In this document: positions 23,698 through 33,676 of the stretch, one piece after another | Layout of the letters: each line of letters begins with the position of its first letter | Numbering within the stretch: position 1 is the first letter of the stretch | Source of the DNA: REBR01 sp033721915 | GTDB taxonomy: Bacteria > Pseudomonadota > Gammaproteobacteria > Pseudomonadales > Oleiphilaceae | Assembly: GCA_033721915.1 (NCBI GenBank) | Contig: JAWWAC010000003.1 | Location: forward strand, 65,634-129,633 | Direction of reading: 5' to 3' | DNA length: 64,000 nucleotides | The notes under the pieces: model-generated | The model's database searches: none | Seen by the model: only the letters and a program-made list of their open reading frames with translations | Told to the model about the DNA's origin: nothing | Position numbers and translations under genes: made by a program

Positions 23698-23927
23698 CAG
23701 CAGTGGGCTGAGTTCGCCCGGCAGGCTGAAAATTTCCAGAGGTCAGCCTCCTGTGATCATCATGAGAGTATTGACGGTGCCTCCCGCTGTTGGCGAGAGC
23801 GACTGGCGACAAGGGGGGGGGGCTGCCCCGGCCCCTGGCCAGCCCGGCCAGCGGCTTGTGGCAGATTTCCGGAGCAATTCAGTGTAATGCAACCCGTCTG
23901 TCCGGGCCAGCCGACGCAGCGGGCTCC

Positions 23928-24781
<854 letters not shown>

Positions 24782-24785
<4 letters not shown>

Positions 24786-25198
24786 GGTTCGATATCCGTC
24801 AACAGAATCACTTCCGGGTGCCCCGCTTGGGAGAGATCCCGGAAGCGGGCCTCAAGGTCGCTCATGGCCAGATCCTGGTGGGCGCCCACCCGCAGGCGAC
24901 GGTTTTCATCGTATTCCGGCAACCGGTCGCCAAGCTGGTCGGCACGGATGGGCTCGCCTTTGTGCTGCAGGCTGCCATCGGCGGCAATCACCAGGTCCAG
25001 CCGTGGGTTGCGCTCAGTGGCGCTGGCGGCGGTCTGGGGCAGCGGCGGCACCGAGTCCTGCATGATCAGCCCCAGAATCAGGAAGAACATCAGCAGCAGG
25101 AACACCACATTGATCAACGGCAGCAGCCCGTCCTCAAGACGGTCCGTCAGCCCCTCATCGGGGCGGGTGTGGGGGGGCAGGAAAGAGGGCAGAGTCAT
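24782..25198 (-). CDS. exbD: ExbD-type TonB accessory protein (second copy)
   Basis: A 138-residue ExbD/TolR protein with one transmembrane helix (PLINVVFLLLMFFLILGLIM, about 28-47) and a periplasmic domain (PRLDLVIAADGSLQHKGEPI). In typical ExbD the helix contains an Asp that carries protons. Here the equivalent position reads N (LINVVFLLLMFF), whereas the neighbouring copy has LIDVVF. This suggests that the two copies are not equivalent. It overlaps both neighbours by 4 bp. Confidence 0.9.
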
Positions 25199-25599
25199 GG
25201 CGACTCCCGTTCGCCATCAAGGCGTTGCCACAGGGGCTCGAGATCCTGGCTGCGGATTTTCCCAAGCCAGAGTGTGAATTCCGACAGGGGCACGGATTCG
25301 GCGGTACTCAGGCGCACCGCGTCGCCACGGTATTGCGCCAGTTTCTGCTCCACGCCCTCGGCGTCCAGGGCCTCCCCCTGCCACAGCAGGCGCCGACCGC
25401 TGCCGATGTGCAGCCGTGCCGGCTCTGTCTGTTCACTGGGGCTGGTGCTGCGCTCAGAGGCCGTGTCCAGCTGCACCAGACCCATGGGCGTGAGTCGTGA
25501 TGTGAGCATGAAAAACAGCAACAGTATAAACACCACATCAATCAGTGGTGTCAGGCGTATGGGCAGTCGGCGGTGAGGGCGTGGTTCAAGCCATTGCAT
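25195..25599 (-). CDS. exbD: ExbD-type TonB accessory protein (first copy)
   Basis: A 134-residue ExbD/TolR family protein. It has a short basic cytoplasmic N-terminus (MQWLEPRPHRRLPIRLTP), a single helix LIDVVFILLLFFML with the conserved Asp that takes part in proton transfer, and a periplasmic domain ending LEPLWQRLDGERESP. The ATG at 25599 is preferred because it gives the normal short cytoplasmic tail; it overlaps the exbB stop by 14 bp. Its partner proteins are ExbB and TonB of the same operon. Confidence 0.92.
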   Translation of the reverse strand: MQWLEPRPHRRLPIRLTPLIDVVFILLLFFMLTSRLTPMGLVQLDTASERSTSPSEQTEPARLHIGSGRRLLWQGEALDAEGVEQKLAQYRGDAVRLSTAESVPLSEFTLWLGKIRSQDLEPLWQRLDGERESP

Positions 25600-26326
25600 G
25601 GTTCTGGGCACTGTCCCTGGCCGGGGATTCACTGGCGGAATCGGCAAAACCTTCCCGGGAGTCGCCACTGTCGCGGGCTCTCAGAGTGTCCGGCGACTGG
25701 AAAATGCGCACCAGGTAATCGTTGATATGCTGCTGTGTGCGGCGCAGCCGGAACTCCAGCCAGGCGGCCAGTGCGGCAAAGGGGATGGCGATGATCAGGC
25801 CGGCGGCGGTGGTGGAGAGGGCCTCATAGATGCCACCACTCAGTTCGCTGGGGTTGGCCTGGCCTTCACTGCCGGCCATGGTGCTGAAGGCGGTCATCAT
25901 GCCCATCACGGTGCCCAGAAGGCCCAGCAGGGGTGCCAGTGCCGCGATCACCTCGATCAGTTTCAGTGGCGATTCAAAGGGCGCCACCAGACGCTGTGCC
26001 CGCCGGGCCAGTTCCTCGCGCAGCATTCCGGCGCTCTTGCCCTGCTGGCGGCAGGCCATGGCGAAGGACAGAAGCCCGGCCAGTGGGTTGCGCTGGGCCT
26101 CCAGCTGGCGCCGTGCCTGTACCCCCTCGCCATGGCACCACTGCACCACGGCCTGCTCAATGGGGCGGGTGGGGCGCGGCGCAGCGACCACCATCAGGAT
26201 AAACGTATAGAGGGCCGCCGCCAGGCCAATCACAGAGAGGCTGAGCAGTACCGCCATGGCGGGGCCCCCCATGGCCAGAAGTTCCTGAAGCGGGGCGAGC
26301 AGGCCGGCTTGTTGCGAGCTTTCCAT
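25586..26326 (-). CDS. exbB: ExbB/TolQ-family proton channel protein
   Basis: A 246-residue inner-membrane protein with the three-helix ExbB/MotA plan: helix 1 at about 18-40 (MAVLLSLSVIGLAAALYTFI), a long cytoplasmic loop (about 45-125), then helices at about 130-155 (LAPLLGLLGTVMGMMTAF) and 172-198 (ALSTTAAGLIIAIPFAALAA). These last two carry the conserved Gly and Thr residues of the family. The ATG at 26326 (MESSQQAGLLAPL) is the first gene after the Fur-box-like site. The gene begins a four-gene, fully overlapped operon with two exbD copies and tonB. Confidence 0.94.
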   Translation of the reverse strand: MESSQQAGLLAPLQELLAMGGPAMAVLLSLSVIGLAAALYTFILMVVAAPRPTRPIEQAVVQWCHGEGVQARRQLEAQRNPLAGLLSFAMACRQQGKSAGMLREELARRAQRLVAPFESPLKLIEVIAALAPLLGLLGTVMGMMTAFSTMAGSEGQANPSELSGGIYEALSTTAAGLIIAIPFAALAAWLEFRLRRTQQHINDYLVRIFQSPDTLRARDSGDSREGFADSASESPARDSAQNHAMA

Positions 26327-26371
26327 GATCCGAAGACCTGTGTGAGTGTGGACGGGGAAATAAAAACCCAA

Positions 26372-26386
26372 TGATAATGCTTATCA
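26372..26386 (-). promoter_or_regulatory. Fur box upstream of exbB-exbD-exbD-tonB
   Basis: TGATAATGCTTATCA matches the 7-1-7 Fur consensus TGATAATNATTATCA at all but one position. It lies 46 bp before the exbB start, in an AT-rich stretch. Iron-dependent repression by Fur is the expected consequence. Confidence 0.87.
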
Positions 26387-26477
26387 TTAATCAATGAAAG
26401 CCGCACCGGCCAGGATCCTGGCCGGAAGCCGTCTACTGCGGTCAGGCAAAACGGACAGGCTGTCCGGTGTTCACGGG

Positions 26478-26840
26478 TCAGCCGCGGGGGTCCTGGCCAC
26501 AGGGGATGCAGCCATAGCGCTTGCGATAGCGCTGCCTGGCCCAGGCAAAATAGACCCTTTCCGCCAACTGGCGGATGCCTGGCCATAACAGGGGCCGAAA
26601 CAGAGGACCGTAAGGGGTATGGGACCAGGCGCGGACGTTGGCCGGCAGCCCCACCAGCCAGTCACCGCTGCCGGTCTGCAGATGCAGCAGGTACAGCAGT
26701 TGCTGGTTTGGTGGGCGTTGTGGATCGGGCGCCAGACTGTGGATGTCCAGCAGTTGCAGGTGGTTACCCCGCAACCGCTCCAGGGTGCGCATTTCCCGCT
26801 GGCAGAGGGGGCACTGTCCGTCGTAATAGAGCGTATCCAT
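26478..26840 (-). CDS. DUF393 (DCC-family) thiol-disulfide oxidoreductase-like protein
   Basis: A 120-residue protein starting MDTLYYDGQCPLC, the DCC/DUF393 signature with a CPLC thioredoxin-like motif near residues 10-13. The C-terminus has an extra CIPC motif (YGCIPCGQD). Physiological substrates are not established for the family. The ATG at 26840 begins the first beta strand. It is 53 bp downstream of a hypothetical gene and about 150 bp upstream of exbB on the same strand; joint transcription with the former is possible. Confidence 0.85.
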   Translation of the reverse strand: MDTLYYDGQCPLCQREMRTLERLRGNHLQLLDIHSLAPDPQRPPNQQLLYLLHLQTGSGDWLVGLPANVRAWSHTPYGPLFRPLLWPGIRQLAERVYFAWARQRYRKRYGCIPCGQDPRG

Positions 26841-26893
26841 GGCAACTCCGGAATTGGCAGATACCATGGATACGCCGTGGCGGCTGGCCTGGC

Positions 26894-27448
26894 TCAGTGC
26901 AGCTGGCTGTGCAGCTCCCCATTGAAGTGGGCTTTCTCGTCCAGTTTCTCGGTGACCGAGTCGATCAGGTCCAGATACATGTTGGACTCCTTGAAAGACG
27001 CCGGTGTGGGGGCAAAGACATCACCCAGGTTGGGCTGCATGGGGGTGTCGGCGTCCGGCACCGTGTCTTCGCGCAGCTGGGTAAGCTCGCGCAGGTGGGT
27101 GACCATGCCACGCTGCTCGTCCCGCAGCTGCTCATAGGCCCGGAAATGCAGGCGCCCCGGTGTGCCGATCTGCACAATCAGCGTATCCAGAGACTCGTCC
27201 CGGCCCTCGTGCTGCACCGTGGTCCAGGCGGAGAAGTACAGCAGTACGGCCGGCGCATCCAGTTCTTCGCGGATGGCACGCAGTGCGTCCTGCCAGCCCT
27301 CGGTCTCCTGCTCGTCCTTCAGTCCGCCCAGGACCAGCTGCACATGGTTGTTGCCGTCCGCCAGCACAATGGCGGTAGGAGGAACATCGTATTCGCCCAG
27401 TATTCCGGCATGGGCCAGGGTTATGGCATCTTGCATCCATTTGTTCAC
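26894..27448 (-). CDS. Conserved-looking hypothetical cytoplasmic protein
   Basis: I do not recognise this family. The product is about 184 residues from a GTG at 27448, preceded by GGGAGG at good spacing; a longer frame from an ATG at 27568 adds 40 residues without obvious structure. The protein is acidic and soluble, with alternating strands and helices: DVPPTAIVLADGNNHVQLVL, then LDAPAVLLYFSAWTTV, then LDTLIVQIGTPGRLHF. The last third is helical and Glu/Arg-rich, ending LDLIDSVTEKLDEKAHF. No Cys cluster, signal peptide or membrane segment was seen. It lies upstream of the DUF393 gene on the same strand. Confidence 0.65.
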   Translation of the reverse strand: MNKWMQDAITLAHAGILGEYDVPPTAIVLADGNNHVQLVLGGLKDEQETEGWQDALRAIREELDAPAVLLYFSAWTTVQHEGRDESLDTLIVQIGTPGRLHFRAYEQLRDEQRGMVTHLRELTQLREDTVPDADTPMQPNLGDVFAPTPASFKESNMYLDLIDSVTEKLDEKAHFNGELHSQLH

Positions 27449-27660
27449 GGTGACCTCCCGCTCTTGGCACAGGTTCAACTTCAACTTATGGGATCCGGTG
27501 TTTGTGATGCGTACGGTTATCTGTGGGCCCTCGCTGGTTGATGGAACAGTTGACGGTATTTTCAGCATAGTCCCTTTGCCAGTGATTCTCGACCCCCCTG
27601 AGCAGAGTCTGTGAGCCGGGCCTCTTATAGAAGCCCGGCAATAAGGGCCGACCGGAGCCA

Positions 27661-28503
27661 TCAGCCGCAGGAAAGACTCTCCAGCAGGGATTGCCAGTCT
27701 GCCAGTCTGGCATCCAGGTGGGCCATCTGTTCCCGGTCTGCACTCCTCAGCAGGTTGGCCGCCAGGGTAATGCCCTGCTCACGGGCCCAGGCAGACTGCT
27801 CCGCGTAGCCCGGGCTGTACAAGGCCCGGGGGGATTCCAGAAGCTGTGCCAGCTGCACTGAAAACCGGCTCTCCTGGTCCCTTTTTTCCAGGGCAGCAAA
27901 CAGCTCACCCTGCCAGCGATAACGGTTGTCCAGCCAGTTCTCATTGTGGTTGCCCAGGGTCTGGCTCCAGTTTCCAACCAGTGACCGCTGTTGGTCGTTA
28001 ACCGGGCCGAACAGCTTTTCGAGGCGCTCGATCAGTCTCTCCTGCCGCTCTTGAATCTGGTCCTCAAGGGCTGGTTCCCGGTACTTTTTCTCCAGTTCGC
28101 GGTTTTTCTCCGCCAGATTTTCCCGCAGACTCTCCACCTGACTGTCGTCCAGAGTGGCCAGCAGCTCCGCTGCGGCAGGCGCCATCCTTTGCGCCAGACT
28201 CTGGTAAGCTGCCTGAGCCTGTTCCAGCCAGCCGGCCAGCTCTGCCGCCGTTGGTGGTGGTCCGCCAAGCTCTTCACGGAGTTGCTGCAACGTCTGGCTG
28301 TAACGGGGCATTTCCCTGGCACAGTGCCAGTCACGCAGTGACTGAACCCGGGAGCGCATCAGCCCTCGCTGGCCGCGGTCCAGTGGCACATATTCCCGTG
28401 CCACCCAGGGAGCCCACCAGCCGATCTGGTGGTAGGCCAGGCGGGTACTGCTGCAGCCGATCAGGGACAGGCTGAGCGTTACCAGTAAGAGAATGCGGAA
28501 CAT
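27661..28503 (-). CDS. DUF6279-type lipoprotein
   Basis: A 280-residue predicted lipoprotein with signal MFRILLLVTLSLSLIGC, Cys17 being the lipidation site. The mature part begins SSTRLAYHQIGWWAPWVARE and is almost wholly helical and rich in Gln, Glu and Arg. The heptad-like stretch ENLAEKNRELEKKYRE lies around 137-152 and RYRWQGELF in the middle. This matches the DUF6279 family of gammaproteobacterial lipoproteins, whose role is unknown. It is divergent from the membrane protein at 28623. Confidence 0.85.
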   Translation of the reverse strand: MFRILLLVTLSLSLIGCSSTRLAYHQIGWWAPWVAREYVPLDRGQRGLMRSRVQSLRDWHCAREMPRYSQTLQQLREELGGPPPTAAELAGWLEQAQAAYQSLAQRMAPAAAELLATLDDSQVESLRENLAEKNRELEKKYREPALEDQIQERQERLIERLEKLFGPVNDQQRSLVGNWSQTLGNHNENWLDNRYRWQGELFAALEKRDQESRFSVQLAQLLESPRALYSPGYAEQSAWAREQGITLAANLLRSADREQMAHLDARLADWQSLLESLSCG

Positions 28504-28622
28504 GAGGCAATGGGTCCTTTAATGAGCAGGGCTATCTGTTTTTTACGTACTTTTTGCCATTGCAGCCCAGGCCGCGGATGTCACCCGGCTGCACGGCCCA
28601 TCCACAGTCACAGGAACCCGGA

Positions 28623-29744
28623 ATGAGTCATCCCGGTAAATCCCGCAGAAAGGCCACGGCTGTCTGGATGATACTGGTCGCCGCTCTGGCGGCCGGTGCA
28701 CTGGCACTGCTGGCAGGGGGGCACCCTGTTATGGCGCTGGTGCTGCTGGCACTGGCGCTGTATTGCCTGGGTCAGTGGCAACGCAGCCGTCTTTTTCGGC
28801 TGGACCCCGGTCCATTGACCCTCAGCCTGGCACCGGACCCGGGTGCGCTGCAGGGGGATGTGGCGGGCCGAGTTCAGTCGGATAATCCGCAGATAACCGG
28901 TGGGCGGCTGTTTTTCCTTCTGCGTTGTGTTCAGGTTCAGGAGCGGTACAGGGGCCATGTCATTGAGCATCGTAAAGTCGTGCGCTGGCAGGCGCGACAG
29001 CCGGCGTACCCGATCACCCGTGACAATGGCGTGGATCTGCATTTTCAGTTTTCCCCGCCACCCGGCCTGGCAGGCAGTGAAGCGAAACCCGGTCTGGAGG
29101 AGGACCGGTGGCAGCACTACCACTACTGGGAGCTGGTATTGACCGGCGACCTGGACGGGCGGCCACTGGCCGTGCAGCGCTTCCGCCCCAGTGTGCAGCC
29201 CGGTGACGCCACGGCAGAGACGCCGCTGCCGGAGTCCTACCGCAGTGACAGGGCCCGTGAGGCCGATCCGGAAAACGGATTGCCAGAGGCGCTGAAGGCG
29301 CGGCTGGCCCTGGAGGAGACCGATGAGGGGCTGCAGTTCCGTGACGCCGCCTCGCCACCCCGCCTGGTGGCACTGGCCTGCGCGGCTCTGGCGCTACTGA
29401 CGGGCTGGCTGGGAGGGCTCTGGCTGGCCCTGCTTCCCGGTCTGGCGGCCCTCTGGCTGATGGGCCGCCTGGGGCGGATCTGGCTGCGTCCGGGTCAGGC
29501 CACGCTGATCCGGCACTGGTTTGGTCGCCCCCTTTATGCCCGTCATGGCCCCCTGACGGAATCCCGCCAGCTGGAGCTGACCCCGCTGCTGGTGCCGCCT
29601 TTGCTGACGGGCGGAGAGCCCCGCTATCGCCTGTCTCTCAAGGGGGAGGGCAAGCAGATTGTGCTGGCGCGGGATCTGCGCAGCCAGGAAGAAGCCGAGG
29701 CGTTGCGGCGGTTTATTGCGCGCCAGATGCATTTGTCCGGCTGA
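28623..29744 (+). CDS. Hypothetical membrane protein
   Basis: A 373-residue protein not assigned to a family. Two transmembrane helices near the N-terminus (about 13-55) are followed by a beta-rich soluble region (about 60-245). That region includes GDVAGRVQSDNPQ, FLLRCVQVQERYRGHVIEH and YHYWELVLTGDL. A second helical pair at about 252-290 (LVALACAALALLTGWLG and neighbours) is followed by a C-terminal soluble tail ending EAEALRRFIARQMHLSG. The ATG at 28623 has AGGAA upstream. The architecture (helix pair, soluble domain, helix pair, tail) resembles DUF3592-type membrane proteins, but this is only a suggestion. Confidence 0.75.
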   Translation: MSHPGKSRRKATAVWMILVAALAAGALALLAGGHPVMALVLLALALYCLGQWQRSRLFRLDPGPLTLSLAPDPGALQGDVAGRVQSDNPQITGGRLFFLLRCVQVQERYRGHVIEHRKVVRWQARQPAYPITRDNGVDLHFQFSPPPGLAGSEAKPGLEEDRWQHYHYWELVLTGDLDGRPLAVQRFRPSVQPGDATAETPLPESYRSDRAREADPENGLPEALKARLALEETDEGLQFRDAASPPRLVALACAALALLTGWLGGLWLALLPGLAALWLMGRLGRIWLRPGQATLIRHWFGRPLYARHGPLTESRQLELTPLLVPPLLTGGEPRYRLSLKGEGKQIVLARDLRSQEEAEALRRFIARQMHLSG

Positions 29745-29813
29745 GGTCCGGGCCCCTGGCGAATCTGTTACACTACAGCCCCTGATTTTTCACCCTTTCA
29801 TTACGCCAGAGAG

Positions 29814-30254
29814 ATGTTCATGGCCCGCTTAAAGCTTGATTTCCCGGACGATGTCTTCCAGTTCAGCACCGAATTGCCGGTGCGGATCACCGACATCAAT
29901 GGCGCCAATCACCTGGGCAACGACGCCCTGATCTCCATGCTCTCGGAGGCACGGGCCCAGTACCTGGTCAGTGCCGGCATCGAGGAAACCCGCCGCGACG
30001 GCACGGGCATTATCGTCACCGATCTGGCCACCATGTATCAGTCCGAGTCCTTCTTTCCGGAAGTCCTGCGTTTTGAGGTGGGCATGATGGATTTCAACCG
30101 GTACGGTGGTGACTTCGTGTTCCGGGTCAGCAAGGCACTCAGCGGCCAGTCCGTGGCGCTGGCCAAGTACGGGTTTGTTTTCTTTGATTACGAAAACAAG
30201 AAGGTGGTCCCCATGCCACCCGGCTTCCGGGAAGCCTTTGCCGACCCGGTTTAA
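29814..30254 (+). CDS. Hotdog-fold thioesterase
   Basis: A 146-residue acyl-CoA thioesterase-like protein. RITDINGANHLGNDALISML (about residues 24-43) corresponds to the active-site loop and central helix of YbgC/4HBT proteins, with the catalytic acid expected at the Asp/Asn positions. TGIIVTDLATMYQSESFFPE forms the following strands, and it ends PPGFREAFADPV. Its substrate is unknown. Starts at 29814 or 29820 are equally possible. It stands alone between convergent and tandem genes. Confidence 0.85.
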   Translation: MFMARLKLDFPDDVFQFSTELPVRITDINGANHLGNDALISMLSEARAQYLVSAGIEETRRDGTGIIVTDLATMYQSESFFPEVLRFEVGMMDFNRYGGDFVFRVSKALSGQSVALAKYGFVFFDYENKKVVPMPPGFREAFADPV

Positions 30255-30422
30255 ACCCATTAATTGGGTAATGACTTGCTTTTTATTAGTAAGTCCTCAA
30301 ACTGATAGTGTTAAACATGCTTAATAATTGTCGTTCTAAGCGTCTTTATATGGCGATTTATGAGGCACTATTTATCCGCAAAATTTATTGAGTACCTTTA
30401 ATCCAATCAAGGGGGAGTCCCA

Positions 30423-32000
30423 GTGAGCGAGAAAGGTAAAGACGAGTACCAAACGGACTACGTCCCTGGACAGGACAACATCAGTCCCTTTGGCCTCGAC
30501 CTGCATTTTCCGGTTTTTTCTATCAGCGCTGCGTTAATTCTGGTGTTTGTGGTGGGCACTCTGATGGTGCCCGAACTCGCCAAAGAGATACTGGACGGGG
30601 CCAAGTGGGATGTCATTGCCGCCTTTGACTGGCTGTTCCTGTCGGGGGCCAACGTCTTTGTGCTGTTCTGTCTGGCCCTTCTGTTTCTGCCGGTGTCGCG
30701 GGTTCGTCTGGGGGGACAGGACGCCAAGCCGGAATTCAAGACCCTGTCCTGGTTCGCCATGCTCTTCGCCGCGGGCATGGGCATTGGCCTGATGTTCTGG
30801 GCCGTTGCGGAACCGGTCGCCTATTACACCGGCTGGTATGAAACCCCAATGGGGGTGGACGCCAATACCGGTGATGCCCGCGCCATGGCCATGAGTGCCA
30901 CCATGTTCCACTGGGGGCTGCACCCATGGGCCATTTACGGCGTCGTCGCACTGTCGCTGTCCTTTTTTGCTTTCAACAAGGGCATGCCACTGTCCATCCG
31001 CTCCGCCTTCTTTCCCCTTCTGGGTGACAGGGTCTGGGGCTGGCCCGGCCATATCATCGACACCGTGGCGGTGGTGGCCACCCTGTTCGGCCTGGCCACC
31101 TCACTGGGCTTTGGTGCCCAGCAGGCGGCTTCCGGCATCAGCCTGCTGTTTGATATCAAGGATGGTCTCAATACCCAGCTGGCCATTATCGTGGGTGTTA
31201 CCTCAGTGGCGCTGGTCTCGGTGATGCGTGGCCTGGATGGTGGTGTGAAGGTGCTGAGTAACATCAACATGGTGCTGGCCGCTTTGCTGCTGCTGTTTGT
31301 GATTGTCTTTGGTGCCACCATGGACTTCTTTACCGGCCTGTTCAGCACCACGGCCGGCTACCTGGGCAACATCGTTCCACTGAGTCTCCCTTTCGGCCGT
31401 ACTGATGAGGCCTGGATGCAGGGCTGGACGGTGTTCTACTGGGCCTGGTGGATTTCCTGGTCCCCCTTTGTGGGCATGTTTATCGCTCGGGTTTCCCGGG
31501 GCCGTACGGTCCGCGAGTTCCTGTTGGCGGTACTGATTATCCCCACGCTGATCACCATCGTCTGGATGACCGCCTTTGGCGGCAATGGCCTGGACCAGGC
31601 CCAGAACGGTGTGGGTGAGCTGGCGGATGGCCTGGGTAGCGATACCTCCGTGGCCCTGTTCCATATGCTGGCGGAACTGCCATTGGCCAGTATCACCTCC
31701 TTCCTGGCAATCGTTCTGGTGCTGGTGTTCTTTGTGACCTCCTCGGACTCCGGTTCGCTGGTGATCGACAGCATCACCGCCGGCGGCAAGCTGGACGCGC
31801 CACAGGCACAGCGTGTGTTCTGGGTGGTGGTCGAAGGCCTGATCGCCGGTGCCCTGCTGTTCGGCGGCGGCGATGACGCACTGGGCGCCCTGCAGGCGGC
31901 GGCCATTGTCACGGGTCTGCCGTTCACCATTGTGCTGTTGCTGATGTGCGTCTGCCTCTACATGGGGCTCAATCAGGAGCGCAAGCTGAATAACCTCTGA
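30423..32000 (+). CDS. BCCT-family betaine/choline/carnitine transporter
   Basis: A 525-residue, 12-helix secondary transporter for trimethylammonium osmolytes. GMGIGLMFWAVAEPV (about 118-132) is the glycine-rich stretch of BCCT helix 3; this form is common in Na+-coupled BetP-like members. FYWAWWISWSPFVGMFIAR (about 338-356) holds the Trp box that binds quaternary ammonium groups. The short cytoplasmic N-terminus and minimal C-terminus (LNQERKLNNL) lack the long osmosensory tail of BetP. The GTG at 30423 follows AAGGGGGAG. The AT-rich 168-bp upstream region differs from the surroundings and is a probable regulated promoter. An intrinsic terminator follows. Confidence 0.95.
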   Translation: MSEKGKDEYQTDYVPGQDNISPFGLDLHFPVFSISAALILVFVVGTLMVPELAKEILDGAKWDVIAAFDWLFLSGANVFVLFCLALLFLPVSRVRLGGQDAKPEFKTLSWFAMLFAAGMGIGLMFWAVAEPVAYYTGWYETPMGVDANTGDARAMAMSATMFHWGLHPWAIYGVVALSLSFFAFNKGMPLSIRSAFFPLLGDRVWGWPGHIIDTVAVVATLFGLATSLGFGAQQAASGISLLFDIKDGLNTQLAIIVGVTSVALVSVMRGLDGGVKVLSNINMVLAALLLLFVIVFGATMDFFTGLFSTTAGYLGNIVPLSLPFGRTDEAWMQGWTVFYWAWWISWSPFVGMFIARVSRGRTVREFLLAVLIIPTLITIVWMTAFGGNGLDQAQNGVGELADGLGSDTSVALFHMLAELPLASITSFLAIVLVLVFFVTSSDSGSLVIDSITAGGKLDAPQAQRVFWVVVEGLIAGALLFGGGDDALGALQAAAIVTGLPFTIVLLLMCVCLYMGLNQERKLNNL

Positions 32001-32022
32001 TCCAGTACAAGGTCAAGACCTG

Positions 32023-32050
32023 AAAAACCCCGCCACGGCGGGGTTTTTTC
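32023..32050 (+). terminator. Intrinsic terminator after the BCCT gene
   Basis: CCCCGCC and GGCGGGG arms around a short loop, flanked by A5 and T6, 23 bp past the stop. The flanking A-tract makes it potentially bidirectional. Confidence 0.93.
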
Positions 32051-32208
32051 GTGTCCGGGGGGTGGATTCTGACACCCCGTGGCGGCGCACTGGGTCCGCC
32101 TGCCGGGCCATTGCGCCCCGGCGCCGGACCGGCGGGGCTGTGCGGCCGGCCCTGGCGTTGCTATAGTCGGGGTCTGTATCACTCTCATTCAAGACAGGAT
32201 TTTCCGTT

Positions 32209-33672
32209 ATGGCCCTAATCGACTCCCCTCTGCTGAAGCATCTGCAAGGCTACATCGGCGGCCACTGGGTGGCTGCGGACGACGGTGGCACCTTTACCGT
32301 GGACAACCCGGCCACCGGTGAGACCATTGCCCACGTGGCGGCCATGGGGCCCCGGGAGACCGAGAAGGCCATCGCCGCGGGCCAGTCGGCACTGCGCCTG
32401 CAGGAGCCCTACAGCATCGACACGCGACGTGGCTGGCTGGAAGCGGTGCGGGACGCCCTGCTGTCGGAGCAGAAGGAGATCGGCCGTATTCTCTGCCTGG
32501 AGCACGGCAAGCCACTGGCCGAGGCGGAGGGGGAGGTGGCCTACGCCGCCGGCTTCTTTGATTACTGCGCCAAGAACCTGGACCGGCTAGACTCCCACAC
32601 CATTCCGGAAAAGCCCAAGGGCATGGCCTGGACCGTTCACTACCGTCCGGTGGGCGTGGTGGGGCTGATCACCCCCTGGAACTTCCCCATCGGCATGATC
32701 GCCAAGAAGCTCTCGGCGGCACTGGCCGCCGGCTGCCCCAGTGTCATCAAGCCGGCCAGCGAGACACCCCTGACCATGATCGCCGCTTTCCAGGCCATGC
32801 ACGACAAGGCCGGTCTGCCTGCGGGCATGGTCAACCTGGTGACTGGTCCGCCGGCCCCCATCGGCGATGTGCTGTGCGACCACCCGGACGTGCCCATGAT
32901 CAGCTTTACCGGCTCCACCGGCATCGGTGAGCATCTGGTCCGTGCCACGGCCCACCGTGTGAAAAAGCTGTCACTGGAGCTGGGGGGCAACGCACCCTTT
33001 ATCGTGTTTGACGATGCGGATCTGGATTCGGCCCTGGAGAACCTGATGGCCAACAAGTTCCGCGGTGGTGGACAGACCTGTGTCTGCACCAACCGCCTCT
33101 ATGTCCAGTCCGGCGTGGCGGAAACCTTTGCCAGCAAGCTGGCCGGGCGGGTCAGTGCCCTGAAGGTGGGTGACGGCATGGCCGAGGGCACCGAGATCGG
33201 GCCTCTGATCAACCAGGCCGGTTTCGACAAGGTGCGCCGTCATGTGCAGGACGCGCTGGATCAGGGCGGAACGCTGCTGGCTGGCCCCGACCCGAAGGAG
33301 CTGCCCGCATCGGGCAGCCTCTTCTACCCGCCCACGCTGGTGGGACAGGTGACCCCGGGGATGCTTTGCTGCCGCGAGGAAACCTTTGGCCCCTTTATCC
33401 CTCTGTCCGTCTTCGAGTCGGAGGAGGAGGTGATCGCCAGAAGCAATGACACCGAATTCGGCCTGGCCGCCTATGTCTTTACCGGGGACGAGCAGCGAGC
33501 CGCTCGCACCATCAGCGCCCTGAGGTTCGGCCATGTGGGCTGGAACAGCGGCAGTGGCCCCACCCCGGAGGCGCCTTTTGGTGGCATGAAAGCCTCTGGT
33601 GTCGGCCGGGAAGGGGGCACTGAGGGGCTGTTTGAATTTGTGGAACCACAGACTGTACCGCGCGGGAGCTGA
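32209..33672 (+). CDS. gabD: NAD(P)+-dependent succinate-semialdehyde dehydrogenase
   Basis: A 487-residue aldehyde dehydrogenase, best matching GabD: succinate semialdehyde to succinate at the end of the GABA shunt. ITPWNFPIGMIAKKL, FTGSTGIGEHLV and LELGGNAPFIVFDDAD carry the cofactor and Glu motifs. FRGGGQTCVCTNRLYVQ holds the catalytic Cys with the extra Cys typical of GabD, and the C-terminus has PFGGMKASGVGREGG. The HemD-like gene starts only 4 bp after its stop. There is no gabT nearby, so the substrate is inferred from sequence alone. Confidence 0.9.
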   Translation: MALIDSPLLKHLQGYIGGHWVAADDGGTFTVDNPATGETIAHVAAMGPRETEKAIAAGQSALRLQEPYSIDTRRGWLEAVRDALLSEQKEIGRILCLEHGKPLAEAEGEVAYAAGFFDYCAKNLDRLDSHTIPEKPKGMAWTVHYRPVGVVGLITPWNFPIGMIAKKLSAALAAGCPSVIKPASETPLTMIAAFQAMHDKAGLPAGMVNLVTGPPAPIGDVLCDHPDVPMISFTGSTGIGEHLVRATAHRVKKLSLELGGNAPFIVFDDADLDSALENLMANKFRGGGQTCVCTNRLYVQSGVAETFASKLAGRVSALKVGDGMAEGTEIGPLINQAGFDKVRRHVQDALDQGGTLLAGPDPKELPASGSLFYPPTLVGQVTPGMLCCREETFGPFIPLSVFESEEEVIARSNDTEFGLAAYVFTGDEQRAARTISALRFGHVGWNSGSGPTPEAPFGGMKASGVGREGGTEGLFEFVEPQTVPRGS

Positions 33673-33676
33673 TGGT

